A stretch of 64,000 bases of DNA from Caprimulgus europaeus (lineage: Eukaryota; Chordata; Aves; Caprimulgiformes; Caprimulgidae): contig OU015528.1 of the NCBI GenBank assembly GCA_907165065.1, forward strand, positions 70,041,474 through 70,105,473. Direction: 5' to 3'. This document shows positions 1-12,374 of this stretch, in pieces (within the stretch, counting starts at the first letter, position 1; every line of letters starts with the position of its first letter). A program made the translations under genes and the position numbers. The notes under the pieces were generated by a model that saw nothing but the letters and a program-made list of their open reading frames with translations, did not search any database and had not been told where the DNA came from.

Positions 1-1498
1 CCGTTTTCTCTGCTTCTCCCAATATCTGTAATTCTTGCCCATTTCTTGCCCAGATGTTGTCTGAGGCCTGACCCACAGAAATGAAATGAGATGGAACATA
101 CAATTTTATTGAATGTAGGCTTTATAGCAGATACTGTATCCTAGGTCTGCTGCATGGCCCCCATAACCATGGTGAGAAATGAGCAGCTGAGTTACCCTAC
201 CTTCACTTCTCCTTGGTTGGTGCGACAGTTGTTTGAAACCTTAGTGTATTCACAAGTCTGTTGATATCAAGAGTGGTGCTGTGATTAAGAGTTTTTACAT
301 AAACTGTGGTTTTAAAAAGCTTTACTGCTTTGTATTCATTATCTCATTTTCAGTATTATTAACTGTTTCTCAGTTTCCTTTTTTTTTCCCCTGTAAATTA
401 TCTGATAAAACTGAAGGAGTGCTAGTAACAACCTCCATTGTGTGAAAGCCTAAAAGAACAACACATTATACTTTAATTGTTGTCTTAGCTGAGGATTCAG
501 CAGCACTGACTTCCATTAATACAATATGTACATGGTGTCATCTCACATAGTCTTGGTGTCTGAATGTGTTTTTGTTTTTAATCAAAATAGACTTGTGATC
601 AGTGCTAATTTATTGATGAAATTAAGACTCCAAAAGCACTGTAGAGATAGATTACTATAAATTAAAGCTGATTTTAAGGGTGATCTAATCAAGCTGGATC
701 CAATTTTAAGACTGTGTTAGTTTTACACAGTTGAAAGCTTTACTGATTACATTAAAATGGCTTTAGACATGTGGTGTCAGATCAGACAGAGTCACAAATA
801 AACCAGTTTCCTCCATCAGAAAACACATTTCATGAAATTTTCAGGATATCATTCATTATATATTTCCTTTTGGTGCTTCCTTGAAATGCTCCACTTCAGA
901 CACTGAAAACACAATCAAGATCACATAATCTCAGAAGTATTTTCTTCCTAAATGTACAGCCCCTGATTGTGCCCCAAATAATGAGTATGTTAGTATTATT
1001 TATTGATGTGGTCCTACATTGTGTAAGTGAAGTTATAAATGACGTTAAAAACCACTGACATGAGGGAAGTTAAAAATCCTTTGCTATTCTACAAACACTA
1101 AATTCTAAACATTGAAGTTGTCTTGCTGTGCCCCAGATTGAATACTTTTTTGTAATTTCAGTCTTGAGGAATTTAGTGGGTTGAAGCAGAGTAGCTGCTT
1201 TTGTAAAACTTTAGAGGCAGTGGTTTGTATCAGCAGAAGAGTCCTTTTTCTGTTATGTATAAATGCCACATGTTTCTACTTCCCTGAAGAAGATACTGCT
1301 CATGAATCAACATGGCCAACCTTTTACATTACGGACTTGCAACACTTTGTGCAGGTAAATCAAAAGCACATGAAATTCTAAACATTTCTAGCTGCCTTTG
1401 ATTAAACACAGTTCCATAGTTCTCAGCACTTTTTAGGATCAAGAGCATAGAGAATCAAAGCTGACTCTGGTATGAAGAGTCAGAAATTACCGTAATGT

Positions 1499-1525
1499 AA
1501 AAACCTTCCACCATGGAAGGTTTTT
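1499..1525. repeat. Perfect 12-bp-stem hairpin
   Basis: The arms AAAAACCTTCCA (1499-1510) and TGGAAGGTTTTT (1514-1525) are exact reverse complements around a 3-nt loop, CCA. It resembles a bacterial intrinsic terminator in shape, but the vertebrate context makes that role irrelevant. The function is unknown and it may be chance or a relic of a foldback element. Confidence 0.85.
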
Positions 1526-2880
1526 CTGTCTCAAGACCCTTCTGAAAGCTGCAGTCATTTTAATCTTCTATACCAGTGTGAGGTTGAATCATGAGTTGAT
1601 TTTGCTGCATGTCAAGGACTTCTGGTCTACTTGCTATTAAGGTCTGTAGCTAGCTGTTCTCCAGTATGTAATCGATAAAATACGTCCCTCTTCTCTTGAA
1701 AAATAGTATCAGTTACAGTATTGAGTTTCATCTAGCTCTGTTGTATTGATAAAACACAATGTTTCCAAACAAGCTTTGCTATGCTCTAACTGGTGTATGT
1801 AACTAAAATCTTTAAATTAGAGTTCATTAAAGCCAGTCAGTTGTTTCTGAATTGCAATGATGAAAGTTTATTTTATAACAGACACTCCTATCTCAAACTT
1901 GGTAGGGCAATAATCCCATACATTTTACAGCCTCCACATATTGAGCACAAGATTAGTAGTAATGACTTTATTCTAGCACCAGATTATCTCTCCTAATACC
2001 CAGAAGTCTTCTGAATTACAGTTCATGCTGTGCCACGACAGAGAGGCTTCATTGCTGTTCTGGATAAGAATCACCCTCTTCATAGATTTCAGCATGGCAG
2101 ATCAAAGATACCAGCTGATTGCCACACCTTTCCTTTAGAAATGGTTGTTAATTAGCAGGTTGTTGATTTACTTGTTGGATTTTGATTGGTTTTAATTTAC
2201 TTTTAATTTTCTTAAAAGCTTAGGTTGTTTTGGCATCAAAATTGTCACCAAGTAATAAGAAAATCTTGGGGAATAGCATTATGTGGCAATGATCAATGTG
2301 TTACTTCTGCCAAACAAAGCCACGTGAATTAAATTAAACTCTCAACCAAGACATTTACATCTAAGCTTATATATGTGGGTTTCTATATGACAGCTATGGC
2401 ATCTAAGCTTCCTTTGTAACCGTTATAGACCTACTCAATTCTGGGAACAGTGCCCATACAGTAATTCACTTTACATGGACAGTGGTACCTAAGGCTTTAT
2501 TCTGTTGTCCAAATCAGGCAGAAGGATGTTAACTTCCTCTATCATGTCTGCTGCTGCTAGGTGGATGTCTCAGGTAACTCAGGGTATCTCATCATTAGAC
2601 ACTTATGTTTGGGCAGCTGAATACCACTGGCAGTGGTTGATCTGCTTTCATAACCTTCCTGATCACTAGTGCTGTCATGAGCATAGGAGCTGTCCAGGTG
2701 AAACTGTTCAGAGCTGGAGTCTCTGTAAATCTCAGAGATAGTATTTACGGAAAGCCATTATTGAACTATATCAGAATATGCCTTATTATTCAGCCAAGAT
2801 GTGCTTTGTAAAACAAAGAATACCTTTGTATCTTCTTAAGTGCAGAAGGATATTTATATTCTTATGTAAGGATTAAGACT

Positions 2881-2957
2881 GGAGAAATGGGAGGCAGGGG
2901 AGAGAGGGAGAGAAAGAGAATGGTGGAGTGAGAAGGAAGGAAAAAAGGAAAACCGAA
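2881..2957 (+). repeat. Purine-rich (GA) low-complexity tract
   Basis: The + strand is almost pure A/G here, with GGAGAGAGGGAGAGAAAGAG-type sequence running into GGAAGGAAAAAAGG. It is a polypurine/polypyrimidine tract of the kind common in vertebrate introns and intergenic DNA. It has no coding meaning. Confidence 0.8.
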
Positions 2958-4339
2958 TGAAAGTAAAAGTGACTAAAAATTACTCAAGTGACTCTACAGG
3001 AAAATTAAGCTGCTTTTCTTCTTCTTTTACTTTTTTGATAGGTTATTATCCTTGTTCACTGAATACTTTAAAAAGATGGATTCTACTAGAATTTATTCCT
3101 GTTCTTCCAGCTCTAACCTGGTGCTCCAAAAATAATACTAGGAGCCATAAGTGCTTGTTGTGGACCATCAAGACCTTTTTTTTTTCCTAAGCACAAACAA
3201 ATTCTGCTGGCATTTTCTGCAAATCTGATCACTGATTTTGTTGCATACCTGGCCTTAAACGCAATGTCCTGATTGCACTGCAATAAGTTATGGATCTCCC
3301 CTGGATTTCATTAGAACAGGATTTGACCTTGAGAAAATAGCTCTGTGTGAAAAAAAATTCCATCACTTAATATGGTGTACTGGAGTACTTTATTTGATAA
3401 TATGTGTTGTATTCCTACCCCAAAAAGAAAACCCAGTATTTTTTGCTTGGCAAATTTTTTCAAATGCATATCCACATGAAAAAAAAAACAAACAAAAACC
3501 AACACGTAGGAGCTGTGAATGACAATTTGAATCAAAGCCTTTAAAAGGTGTGGGGAGGCTAAGCCTTCCTGGTCAAACTGCTAGCAGTTCTCATATTTTT
3601 GTAAAGTGTAATCAGTTGTGGCACCAGCAGCATGACAGCCGGATCTCGGTGCTTGGCAAAGGAGTTCCCATTGTGCCTTACGACTGACTAAGCGTCTGAA
3701 GGGCAAAAGGAATCCTTTTGCTTTAAATATCAAACATTTATTTTAAACTTTAAACATGAAAGCTGTTCTTCTGAGAAATGCATTAAGATTTGTAGAAGCA
3801 TGGTTTATGGTCTGTCACTGGGGAACCATGTTACTTTCCTGTAGTACAGTATGTTCAGGATAAATAAGAATGCATTGCTATTTCAGTTCTTTGTGAAGCA
3901 ATTTTTTAGGGTCATCAATTATGTTGGTGATACTTTGTTTGTGCTGTCTGCAGGAAAAAAGGTACCTTTCCATGAAATACTGGATGGCCACAAGCATACT
4001 ACAAAAAGAATTAAGGGGTTGGGGTGGGATTTGAAGAAGGATTCAGAAAGGGAAATCTGTTCATTTAACTTAAGGGGTGATGAAACATTAATCAAACTTA
4101 TAAAACTTTGATGAGAGGACTTTTGAGGTAGGGAAGGATTGTTCAGGACAGCACTCAGCAGAACAGCTGAGAACAGATAAAGTTGTGCAGAGAAGGAAAG
4201 AGGTGTGATAAAACATGAAAAAGAACATGAGTGAGAAACATGGGTCTATAGAATAGTCTACAGTCATAGTGATAGAGATACGATTATTTTGAACTCTTTA
4301 TTAATATTACTTTATGTTACAGTAGTGACCAGACCCTAA

Positions 4340-4490
4340 ATGAGATCAAGGTCTTTTATACTGAGCCATAGCTGAGAGAAAAATAATCCCTGCCTTGGGA
4401 ATCTAATGAGATTAATAAGGTAGATAAAAAATGAGAAGAAAAGTAAAGGCAATAGAAACTTTGCTAAGGTTACAACCCAGGACAGTGATG
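4340..4490 (-). mobile_element. MIR-like ancient SINE fragment (minus orientation)
   Basis: Three segments occur in the right order for a reverse-oriented MIR-type SINE as remembered from sauropsid genomes. These are a CCCTGCCTTGGGAATCTAAT block (4388-4407, the complement of the TTAGATTGTAAGC...CAGGGA tail), a purine-rich middle, and TTTGCTAAGGTTAC (4460-4473, resembling the complement of the GTGACCTTGGGCAAG core). The copy is strongly diverged, so the family call is tentative. Confidence 0.45.
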
Positions 4491-7400
4491 GATTTATTTA
4501 TTTATTACTAATTTATCTAATGAGATAAAACCATGACACATGGACTTTAGAATTATAGCTGTGCACTAAGAGGAGATGAGCTGAACAACCCTTTCACCTG
4601 AAAAACTCTCCCATTTACTGTAATACTGACATGAATAAGCAGAGTAACACAGTGGCATTTTGAGTGTATTGTAAGTTATTAGCATTTACCTCAAATCAGA
4701 ACTGTGTTAGACATTAACTCTGAATATTGTAAGCTCCTCTTACAACTTACAGCTGGTAAATACATTTCCCTCGTTGTTTCCTACTGCTGAAAAATGCATG
4801 AAATTGGAGTTAAGGGAAAAGTCCCTCTAGTGAGGATTGCATCACTCTAGTCGAGGCACTACAGTAACCTCCAGTTTTATGTAGATTATCATGCCTTTAA
4901 TAAGCGTATACTTATTTGGGAAGATTTTAAAAATTTTTAAGAAGCCTGGGAAGCCATAAAAGTCCTGCAGATCTCTGTGGTTGCAGAGACAAAAGCTCTG
5001 TCTGGCAGGGATGCCATGTTTGACAACCAGAATTACCAGAAAACAGCAGATTTACATGCTGAGTCTGGGCTCTTAGAAACATAGTATTTATGTCAACAAA
5101 TGTATTTTACTCACATATCAGCAAATGCTACAGACATTCTTAGTTTTCTTTTAATGACAAAATGCTGGATCACAGCCATAGCAGTACCCAATAAACTGCA
5201 TAAAACAAGTTTTCACATGCTAGAAGTAGATACGTTAAGTAATACACCTCACATTTTGCTTATTTTTTGCACTCATTAGTGAGTTGGGATAAAATAATGT
5301 TTAAGAGAAGATTTGTGCAGAGGAGAAATAGTGTTAGCAGGCTTATGTAGCACTCTGGCAGAATAGGGCAATAGCAGTATGTATTTTTATGCACAAAAAT
5401 ATTGTGCAATTTATTTTTAAAAAGGACAGTTTCTTAGAAAAAAAAATGATTACACATATATTTAACCTTATGTAGGTAAGTAGTTCCTGTTGGGCTTGGT
5501 CTTTATTTCCTTTTCTTCATATTTTACCTTCGTTTTCTCTCTTTTCTATGTCTAATTTTCCATTTGTCTTTTCTGTCTTTTCTGAGAGTATTTGTTCCCT
5601 GCACCTTCCTTCTGCTTTTCACAGCTTGCCTCTTTAGGCTCTTCCCAGTAACAAGGAAATGAAATCTGCACAACGGAGAGTCAGTGAGTTTTAAATGAAA
5701 CAGGGTGCTGGTGTGGGATCCATCACACATTTACATGCTTATAATACACTTCTACAAAATAAAATAAACATAAATCTGTGTTTCATAGAATCACCTTTCA
5801 GGTTTTAGGACAGCTGAAGATACCTAGCAAACATACTGGAAGAATAAAAAGCCTAAATAAAGGTAAATTATTCAGTGAGATTGTCTTGAGTTTATTTGGT
5901 AGACAAAAAATATACTTTCAGCTTTCCTTCTCTCACTGGATTTTCTTTCTTTTATTTGATTGCAGCCCCTGAAATATGCTAGGTATTGTGCAGATACAGA
6001 GGCACAGTTTCTGTTACAATGCATGTGCGGTCCAAATTGATGAGACAAGCAGTACTCCAGGTAAACCCTTGTCAATATTTTCTTCCTTCTCCCAAAGAAT
6101 TTCTCCTGGCTGTCCCTTGTCTAAATGAAATTGTCCCTAGACAGATGTTTAAGGTTCCTTCATTCAGATCACCACCTGGCAGATTCCCATTCAGCACGAA
6201 TCCATGGGAGAGGATGAACAGCTGGTTGAGAGCTGGCACTCTAATGATTCTGCCTAAAAGGGAGGGACCTGCCTACCCTTCTCTCCTCTACTCCTCCCTC
6301 ACTCTTATCTATCCTTGAGACCACGTTCATTCATTGCTTACATTATTCCATTTTCCAGAGCACCTGCTGATTTGCTGTTTTTCACTTTACTCCTTTTTTT
6401 GGCTTTCACATCTGACATGAAACCATTTTGTTTTCTCTTTTGATTATTCTTTGTTTCCTCCTTTCTCTAGCTGCAGGCTCCTGTGATGCTGGTGTATACT
6501 GCAGCATTTTTTTCTCAGAGGAGACCAGGATTCAGCTTGAGAAGACATGGGTCATCCCTGCAGTTTGGCAGCTGCCAGTAACCACAGCGTGTGCTGTCTG
6601 CCTAAGTTGTCTCCAGTTCTGATTTTGGGCTACATGTAGCAGTGATCAAGTTTTGTTAATTGTAATTCAGGCTTTGAAAAAATCACGTGGCATTAGTAAT
6701 CATAAGTGCTAGTCTTCTCTTTCCCTTTCAGTGCTTGTAGCTTTAGTTTTAACTATTTCTAGCTCCTGATGTGACAAAGAAATATTCACATTATTAAAAA
6801 TTTAGTCATGGGAGAGCTAGGACTTTCAGGAAAATCCCCAAAGGCTACAAGACTGCACAATAAGATCCAAGGAGCTGGCAACACAGAGCAGGGTACAGAA
6901 GAACCAGCAGCCAATACTCAGCTCCAGATGCAGGCACTTGAGGGCTGGAGTTCAGGGAGATTAATCCCTTGTCAGAAACACATGCCCTTTATAGCTCTCA
7001 TGAGTGGTTGTGCCTAATAAGAGATATTGACAGCTCTGAAAAGACAGCACATGTACAGAATGCAAGTTAAAGAGCACTCATATGCCTGCATGTAAGGGAT
7101 GCAGCTGATATGCCTGCAGTACCTTAAGTCCAGCTGGCTTAGATATCTAGAGCAGAATACTCACTGCAACACAATCTTTGGCAAATGGTTATATAGCTGC
7201 AGTGAAGCCTCAGGCATCATTGCTCTTGGTACCTAAGACAGTAACTTAGACCTAATTATCTATCTCTGTGCTATAGTCACACTGTCTGAAAGAAGTAATC
7301 TGTCAGAAGATGCTCAGTATGTCATGTGAATCTTCAGTGGACTATTCAAAATGCCACCTGCTGTTCTACCAGACACCTGCTACTCCTGACTGATCTGAAT

Positions 7401-7640
7401 TAGGAACCATGGGCATCAGTGAGGCTGAGGTGGGTTATTTTAGGATGAAAATTCCTCTTTGCTTCACGGGGCAGTCGTGTGCAATCCTGTCAGAGGGAAG
7501 AATGTGGGAGGACGGGTGGCGATGCCAGTACAGCATTCTTTGCACTGTAGCTGGGCAGAAACTGTCCTTTTTGCTTGGTTCATCAAAATGCAGAAAACTT
7601 GTAAAATATGCTGCTGTCTCAAGATTATTTATGTGCAAAC
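4491..7640. other. Intergenic or intronic DNA, no gene seen
   Basis: A short ATTT-rich stretch follows the SINE fragment near 4492-4510. The rest is unique sequence with only short open frames (110 codons at most, near 5986-6318), none with recognisable protein features. A moderately GC-richer patch around 6800-7000 also gives no recognisable product. Confidence 0.65.
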
Positions 7641-7644
7641 TCAA

Positions 7645-7905
7645 AGGGAATCTGACGAGCTCCACTGGGAAAGAGCAAAACCAGGTAAACAGGCAACACC
7701 ACTGGAGATGAAATTGGACTTTGACAAGCGCAATATAATGCACATTGAAAGGAATGATTTAAGTGATAAGTACACACAGATGGTCCTTGAATTAGCTGCA
7801 GTCCCATGTAATAAAGAATTGGATTTTGCAGCAAATGTCTCCCAGTCTACTCAGAGAATGGAAAAGCAAAAGCATTTAGGCACATTAAGGAAGAAAGTGA
7901 TGTGT
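7645..7905 (+). mobile_element. Ancient CR1-type LINE fragment, ORF2 region
   Basis: The stretch GACAAGCGCAATATAATGCA (7722-7741) and the following CATTGAAAGGAATGA resemble the conserved 'GACAAGTGCAA..TAATGCACATTGG' block downstream of the reverse-transcriptase domain of old amniote CR1 elements. It continues colinearly through TTGAATTAGCTG (7788-7799) and an 'AATGTCTCCCAGTCTACTCAGAGAATGG'-like block. This is why two overlapping frames (7409-7711 and 7459-7908) stay open here; they are decayed LINE sequence, not host genes. The upstream boundary is unclear. Confidence 0.65.
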
Positions 7906-10819
7906 TGAAAATCAGTGCTTGTACATACATGTAGACATATGGCAATGATTTCCAAAGTGTTTCAATAACTTAGATCTATAATCAGAGTATTTTTTTGCAT
8001 CACCTAAAGTGAGATTAGAAAGTCTGTAGGTAATTAATTTCATGGGAATAAGGGTGAACTGTTACTTGCCAACATCTCTAAGCACCAGTGTGCTTGCTCC
8101 TAGCCCTCATCAGCTGAAAATGCATTGAAGACCAGATTGCCTTTTACAGGTAAGCATTGCTACCTCTGTCTCCCACGTTTGGTGAAAACCAATGTAGATT
8201 AACAGTCTGGTATTATAAATTTGAACTGTGGGTTGCCCTGTGCAGGGCTGTGTCTGGGTCCAGTTCAGACCATCTCCTTCTTGGGCTCCCTTTTGTGCTG
8301 TTTCTAGGCAGCTTTGCTGGGTGTGTGGGAAGCTGAATTACCCTGTTAGGAAATATGTACTTGGTATAGGTTAGAGAGACAGGTCTCATCTTAAAGCTTT
8401 TAGGAATTTTCTTCTGAGAGGCACTTCCCCATGTTTGGATGGAGATCCTGAGTATTTAAGGCATATGCAATGAATCAGTCTTTTTGATCAAATACTTGTT
8501 GTTTATACATCTGTGGTTGGTAATTTGAACACTGCAGAGTCCACGTGCTGCTGAATCAGCACAGGGTACGTGGCTCAGTATCCCTGAAGATCTGAACCTG
8601 GTGAAAACTCTGAATCATGAGTTTTAACTACGGTATTTTAAAGACTAATTCTACACAAGGAAACACATTTCAAACAATCAGAGCTACCACGAAAAAAGAA
8701 CAGTTCTGGACAGTAAATGGCTGCAGGTACTTAAGTCTCAGATATAGCTGAGATATTAACAGAAAACCATCATGGCTCAAGAAGAAATGACAAATATTAC
8801 CCATTACAACTGAGAGATCAGCTTTTAACAAAAATCCACTCAAATCAATAATTAGAAATAAAAACACAGCAGAGAATATGTGAAAATAATTTCTATCATC
8901 ATGCAGATCATGCAGTACAGGCATAACTAAAGGTGTGTCCTCCCCTCCTGAAATCACAGGTTTATTTTTATAAATTCTACAAATATGCAAGGGTAATCTG
9001 TAGCAAAGTATGATTAATAGCCTTCAAACAGGAATAATTAGACAAAATAATAGTAAATTGCACTGTAGACCATTATTTGAAAAATAAATTTATATCCTAC
9101 CACACCTAAATTCCCTCACTAGTGCACTTACTATCCAGTAATTCTCAAGTAAGATGAGTTAATGTTCCAATAAAACATTCAGGCACAGTGAAACTGAAAA
9201 GCTTACACAGCACAAAGCATTTTTTAAATAGTCAAAAATGTTATTACATGCAATTAAAAATGTGAGATGTAATTTAACTGTACATACAGGTATGATAACT
9301 GGTAGGAGAAACCTGTATCTGTACAGCTAAACTCCAGGAAGGTCAAAAGACTACCAGTAACATCATTTGGCATGGCAGCTCCATGCCATGGTGTGTGGAA
9401 GTGAGCTTCACTGGCAAAGTGATGTGGTGCTTTTTCAGTAATCTCACGTTTTGATGGCATCATGATGTTACTCCTCAGGAGCCTCAATGGTCCTGCTTTG
9501 ATATTTTAATGAGATTATATATTAGGATAGCTATCTGCTTACCTAGAAATAACTATGTATGCTGCTTTCTGCCCATCACAATGGTGCCTTAATTCCTTCA
9601 CATTTGCAGTAAAACTTCTGTCCAATGTCCAATCTCAAGGAACAGTGATTTTATATTAACTTAAATGGGGCCTACTAAATATCTATGAATATTGTTTTGT
9701 CTCTCCAGGACTGTGTGTTAATCGCAACATGACTGCAAATGTACCTCAAGAAATAAAAATGTAAAGTAGTATGTTATAAAATGAAGGGGAAGAAAAATGT
9801 TGCTACCCTTTACTTATGTGCTTCATGCTGTATACCAGCTTGCAAAACTTCACAAACCAGATAGCTGAAAATAATATGAACCTGAATATTTAATTTTATT
9901 CATTAATTCACATACACATTAAAAAAAACATATATCCAAAGAAACACTTTAAAAACGCCAAATTGCTTTAAAAAAAAAAAAAAAAAAGAAAAATAGATAC
10001 TGAAACATGGCAGTTTAGCTCAATGTATTGTCTTACCTGTAAGCTCAGCAATTCAGGAGCTCAGATGCACTACTGCTTCCAACATTTCCCAGCCTTCTAA
10101 TTTCCTACACTTCACTCTCCTGTTTAAAAAAGTCTTGGGACAGTGAATTAGGTTTGCAGCCCTGCAGGTCATCATGGCCAGGGTAAGCTAGAGACGAGAG
10201 GGAGGTGCTGGGTGTAAGGGTTCCTACAGGGAATATCTGAGTAGCCACTTCTCACCCATGCCAGGGAAATGCTAAACACAGGCTAGACTTCTGTTACTAA
10301 TGCAAAAAGGCACAGTCTTGCTCACAAAAGTAGTCCTCGGCTTGAACATTTGCAACTTGACTTTGGAAATAGGATCTTGGAGTGAATGAGTTCTGATGGG
10401 CTTTGGAAGAAAACTAAGTGAGCAGAAACTTTTTTGGCAAGCCCAGTTCTTGGGAGGGTTTTGCCTCTATAGCACAGTCACCATGTTGGGGGAGTCTACA
10501 GGGTGGTTGTATGCCAGTGCACTGCTGTCCATATGAGACTGTAGCTAATAAAGCAGCAGAGAAACACAGCCCTTACATTTGGCTGCTCTCACATTCCTGG
10601 TGTGTCATGGCCAAGGGCAAACAGGCAGCTGTTCATTTTCCCTGTGCTCAGAGCCAGGAGACTGCAGGGCTGCTCTGATCTGGTGACTGTGGGCTACATG
10701 GGTGTCCAGCTGTGTGTCTAAATGGTTTCTGGATGAGAGCTGGTTTGTGCTGCCCTCAGCAGTGAATGCAAACAACACTGTCATGGTACCATCAGTGCCT
10801 GCCTCAGTGTCTCAGTTTG
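7906..10819. other. Intergenic or intronic DNA, no gene seen
   Basis: Unique AT-rich sequence with an 18-base A run at 9970-9987. Open frames are 106 codons or less on both strands and show nothing recognisable. No clear repeat family was identified. Confidence 0.65.
9970..9987 (+). repeat. Poly(A) run
   Basis: Eighteen consecutive A. No retrotransposed gene body was recognised upstream, so it is listed as a simple repeat only. Confidence 0.9.
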
Positions 10820-11202
10820 CTTGGTTTGTTCAGCCTGGAGAAGAGGAGACTGAGAGGAGATCTCATTGTGGTCTATAACTTCCTCACAAGGGGAAGAGGA
10901 GGGGCAAGTGCTGATCTTTTCTCTCTGGTGACCAATGATAGGGCATGGGGAAATGGAAGGAAGATGTGCCAGGGAAAGTTTAGGTTGGACATTAGGAAAA
11001 GGTTCTCCACCCAGAAGGTGGTGGGGCATTGGAACAGGATCCCCAGGGAGGTGGTCATGGCACCAAGCCTCACAACATTCATGAAACATTGGGAAAACAC
11101 CCTCAAACACATGATCTGAATCTTGGGATTGTCCTATGCTAGGGCAAGAGTTGGACTCGATGATCCTTGTGGGTCCCTTCCAACTCACATTCTATGACTC
11201 TC
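10820..11202 (+). mobile_element. CR1 LINE, 5'-truncated 3' end
   Basis: The copy runs from TTGTTCAGCCTGGAGAAGAG (10827-10846) through the CCAATGATAGGGCATGGGG, AGGTTGGACATTAGG and CACTGGAACAGG-like blocks (the last as CATTGGAACAGG). It ends with GATGATCCTTGTGGGTCCCT (11160-11179), TCCAACT and a short ATTCTATGA tail. This is the usual order at the C-terminal end of CR1 ORF2 and its 3' UTR. The frame at 10766-11119 and the antisense frames over it are LINE remnants. Severe 5' truncation is typical of CR1. Confidence 0.93.
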
Positions 11203-11787
11203 TTATACCAGTAGAGCTGTGGAACAGCCACAGTGTGCTCCGTTCTGAACCTTGGTCACCAAATACTCTGTCATCTGAAGTTAGTTTTTCCTGGTTCACA
11301 GCTTTGCCTTACTGCTTTTTGGTTACCTTCATCCCTCCCAGAGAGAAGGGGAAGTCAGCAATGATCTCACTTGCTACCTTTGAAACTGCAGTGCTATGAC
11401 AGAGACATCTTCCAAGCGCTCCAGTGTTCCTGGGACAGGGCCAGGCACAGCATGGTTCCCAAGATTAATTCTGTAATTCTGTTTGCTAAATGAAGTGTTA
11501 CAAAAAAACAAAATATATTATCTGATGTAGCAGAAAATAAAGTGGGTTTTTCCAAAGTTAAATTATGTAAACTGGGGACTATATGTATTAAAAACCCAGA
11601 TTCTATGAGGAACTTCAGGACAGAGAGCTTTGACAATCTGTATAAATGCTTCCATCTAGAAATAAGAATCTGTGACTGAATTTAGTTGGCTGAGTGTAAA
11701 ACGTCAGCAGCCACAGCACTTGCAATAACACTTAAAGGCAAAACATCATATTTGAATGAGAATACTGCCTAAAATAGAGTTATCTCT
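11203..11787. other. Unique spacer between CR1 and LTR, no gene seen
   Basis: No recognisable coding or repeat signal. The short frames here (66-87 codons) run into CR1 or LTR sequence. Confidence 0.65.
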
Positions 11788-12009
11788 TGTCCTGGGTTTT
11801 GCTAGGACAGGGTTAATTTTCTTCTTCGTAGCTAGAAAGCACTGTGTTTTGGTTTCCAAGAGAATTGTTATGAGAACAGTGTTGATAAGTACAAGGACGG
11901 GTGCTTGGGCAGTCTCGAAGAGGACTGGGAGAGGGGAGTGTAGAAGAAATGTGTAGCAGTTAGTAAAACCCAGAACTGACAGTTGGCTGTGCCAATAAGA
12001 TATATCATA

Positions 12010-12032
12010 TTACGTCACGTTTAGTATATTAA
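12010..12032 (+). promoter_or_regulatory. CRE-like and TATA-like elements in the ERVL-type LTR
   Basis: TTACGTCA (12010-12017) is a cAMP-response-element-type octamer, and AGTATATTAA (12023-12032) sits where the family consensus has its TATA box. Both would belong to the U3 core promoter. The TATA match is degenerate, and any activity is inference. Confidence 0.5.
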
Positions 12033-12297
12033 CCAGGGCTGAATGAAAATGGGGGGATTCTCTCAGGAATTGCTGGGGCTTGCTTTTCTGGGATTGTGAT
12101 TTTGGTTTTGGGGTTCCTTTTCACTCCTCCCGGATCATTATTGGCAGGTGGTGAGCAATTGTACTGTGCATCACATATATAGTTGTTATAATTATTATTC
12201 TTATTACACTTTATTTTTACTCTAATTATTAAGTTGTTCTTATCTCAACCTACAAGTCTCCTGACCTTTACCCCTCCAATTGTCTCCCCGATTCCCT

Positions 12298-12324
12298 GGG
12301 TGGGGGAAGAAGGGGGTGGGGGGG
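12298..12324 (+). repeat. G-rich, G-quadruplex-capable segment of the LTR
   Basis: The G runs are GGG, GGGGG, GGGGG and a longer final run, separated by T, AAGAA and T. This meets the simple four-run quadruplex pattern. It lies near the 3' end of the LTR, where related LTRs also carry G tracts. Confidence 0.75.
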
Positions 12325-12374
12325 CTGGAAGTGACTGTGTCTTGTTTGGCTGCCAGCTAAGTTAAACTATCACA

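Larger units (their letters stand above)
1..4339. other. Intergenic or intronic DNA, no gene seen
   Basis: Unique-looking AT-rich sequence. The only open frames are under about 90 codons, in all phases, with no recognisable protein. It contains one perfect hairpin (1499-1525), a purine-rich tract (2881-2957) and short A runs. No recognisable transposon was found. Confidence 0.7.
11788..12374 (+). mobile_element. Solo LTR, avian ERVL-type endogenous retrovirus
   Basis: It starts TGTCCTGGGTTTTG and ends ACTATCACA, so it has the TG...CA ends of an LTR. Internal landmarks appear in the order remembered for the common avian ERVL-type LTR: AGGGTTAATTTTCTTC, a CRE-like site, a TATA-like AGTATATTAA, GGTGGTGAGCAATTGTA (12148-12164), an ATT-rich R region, TTCTTATCTCAACC and a G-rich stretch before GTTAAACTATCA. 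No retroviral coding region flanks it, so it is a solo LTR. I could not see a target-site duplication (TCTCT before, GATAA after), suggesting age or imprecise boundaries. The canonical AATAAA is not preserved. Confidence 0.9.

Noticed and set aside
1499..1525. Rho-independent terminator
   Set aside because: The shape fits, but the window is vertebrate DNA with LINE and LTR elements and no bacterial genes nearby.
5778..5800. Reverse CR1 tail (CATAGAATCA)
   Set aside because: The decamer matches the CR1 tail complement, but no CR1 sequence follows it.
7459..7908. 149-codon frame as a possible host gene
   Set aside because: It overlaps colinear ancient CR1 ORF2 landmarks, so it is LINE remnant.
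11788..12374. Full-length provirus at the ERVL-type LTR
   Set aside because: No primer-binding site, gag, pol or second LTR follows or precedes it, so only a solo LTR is supported.
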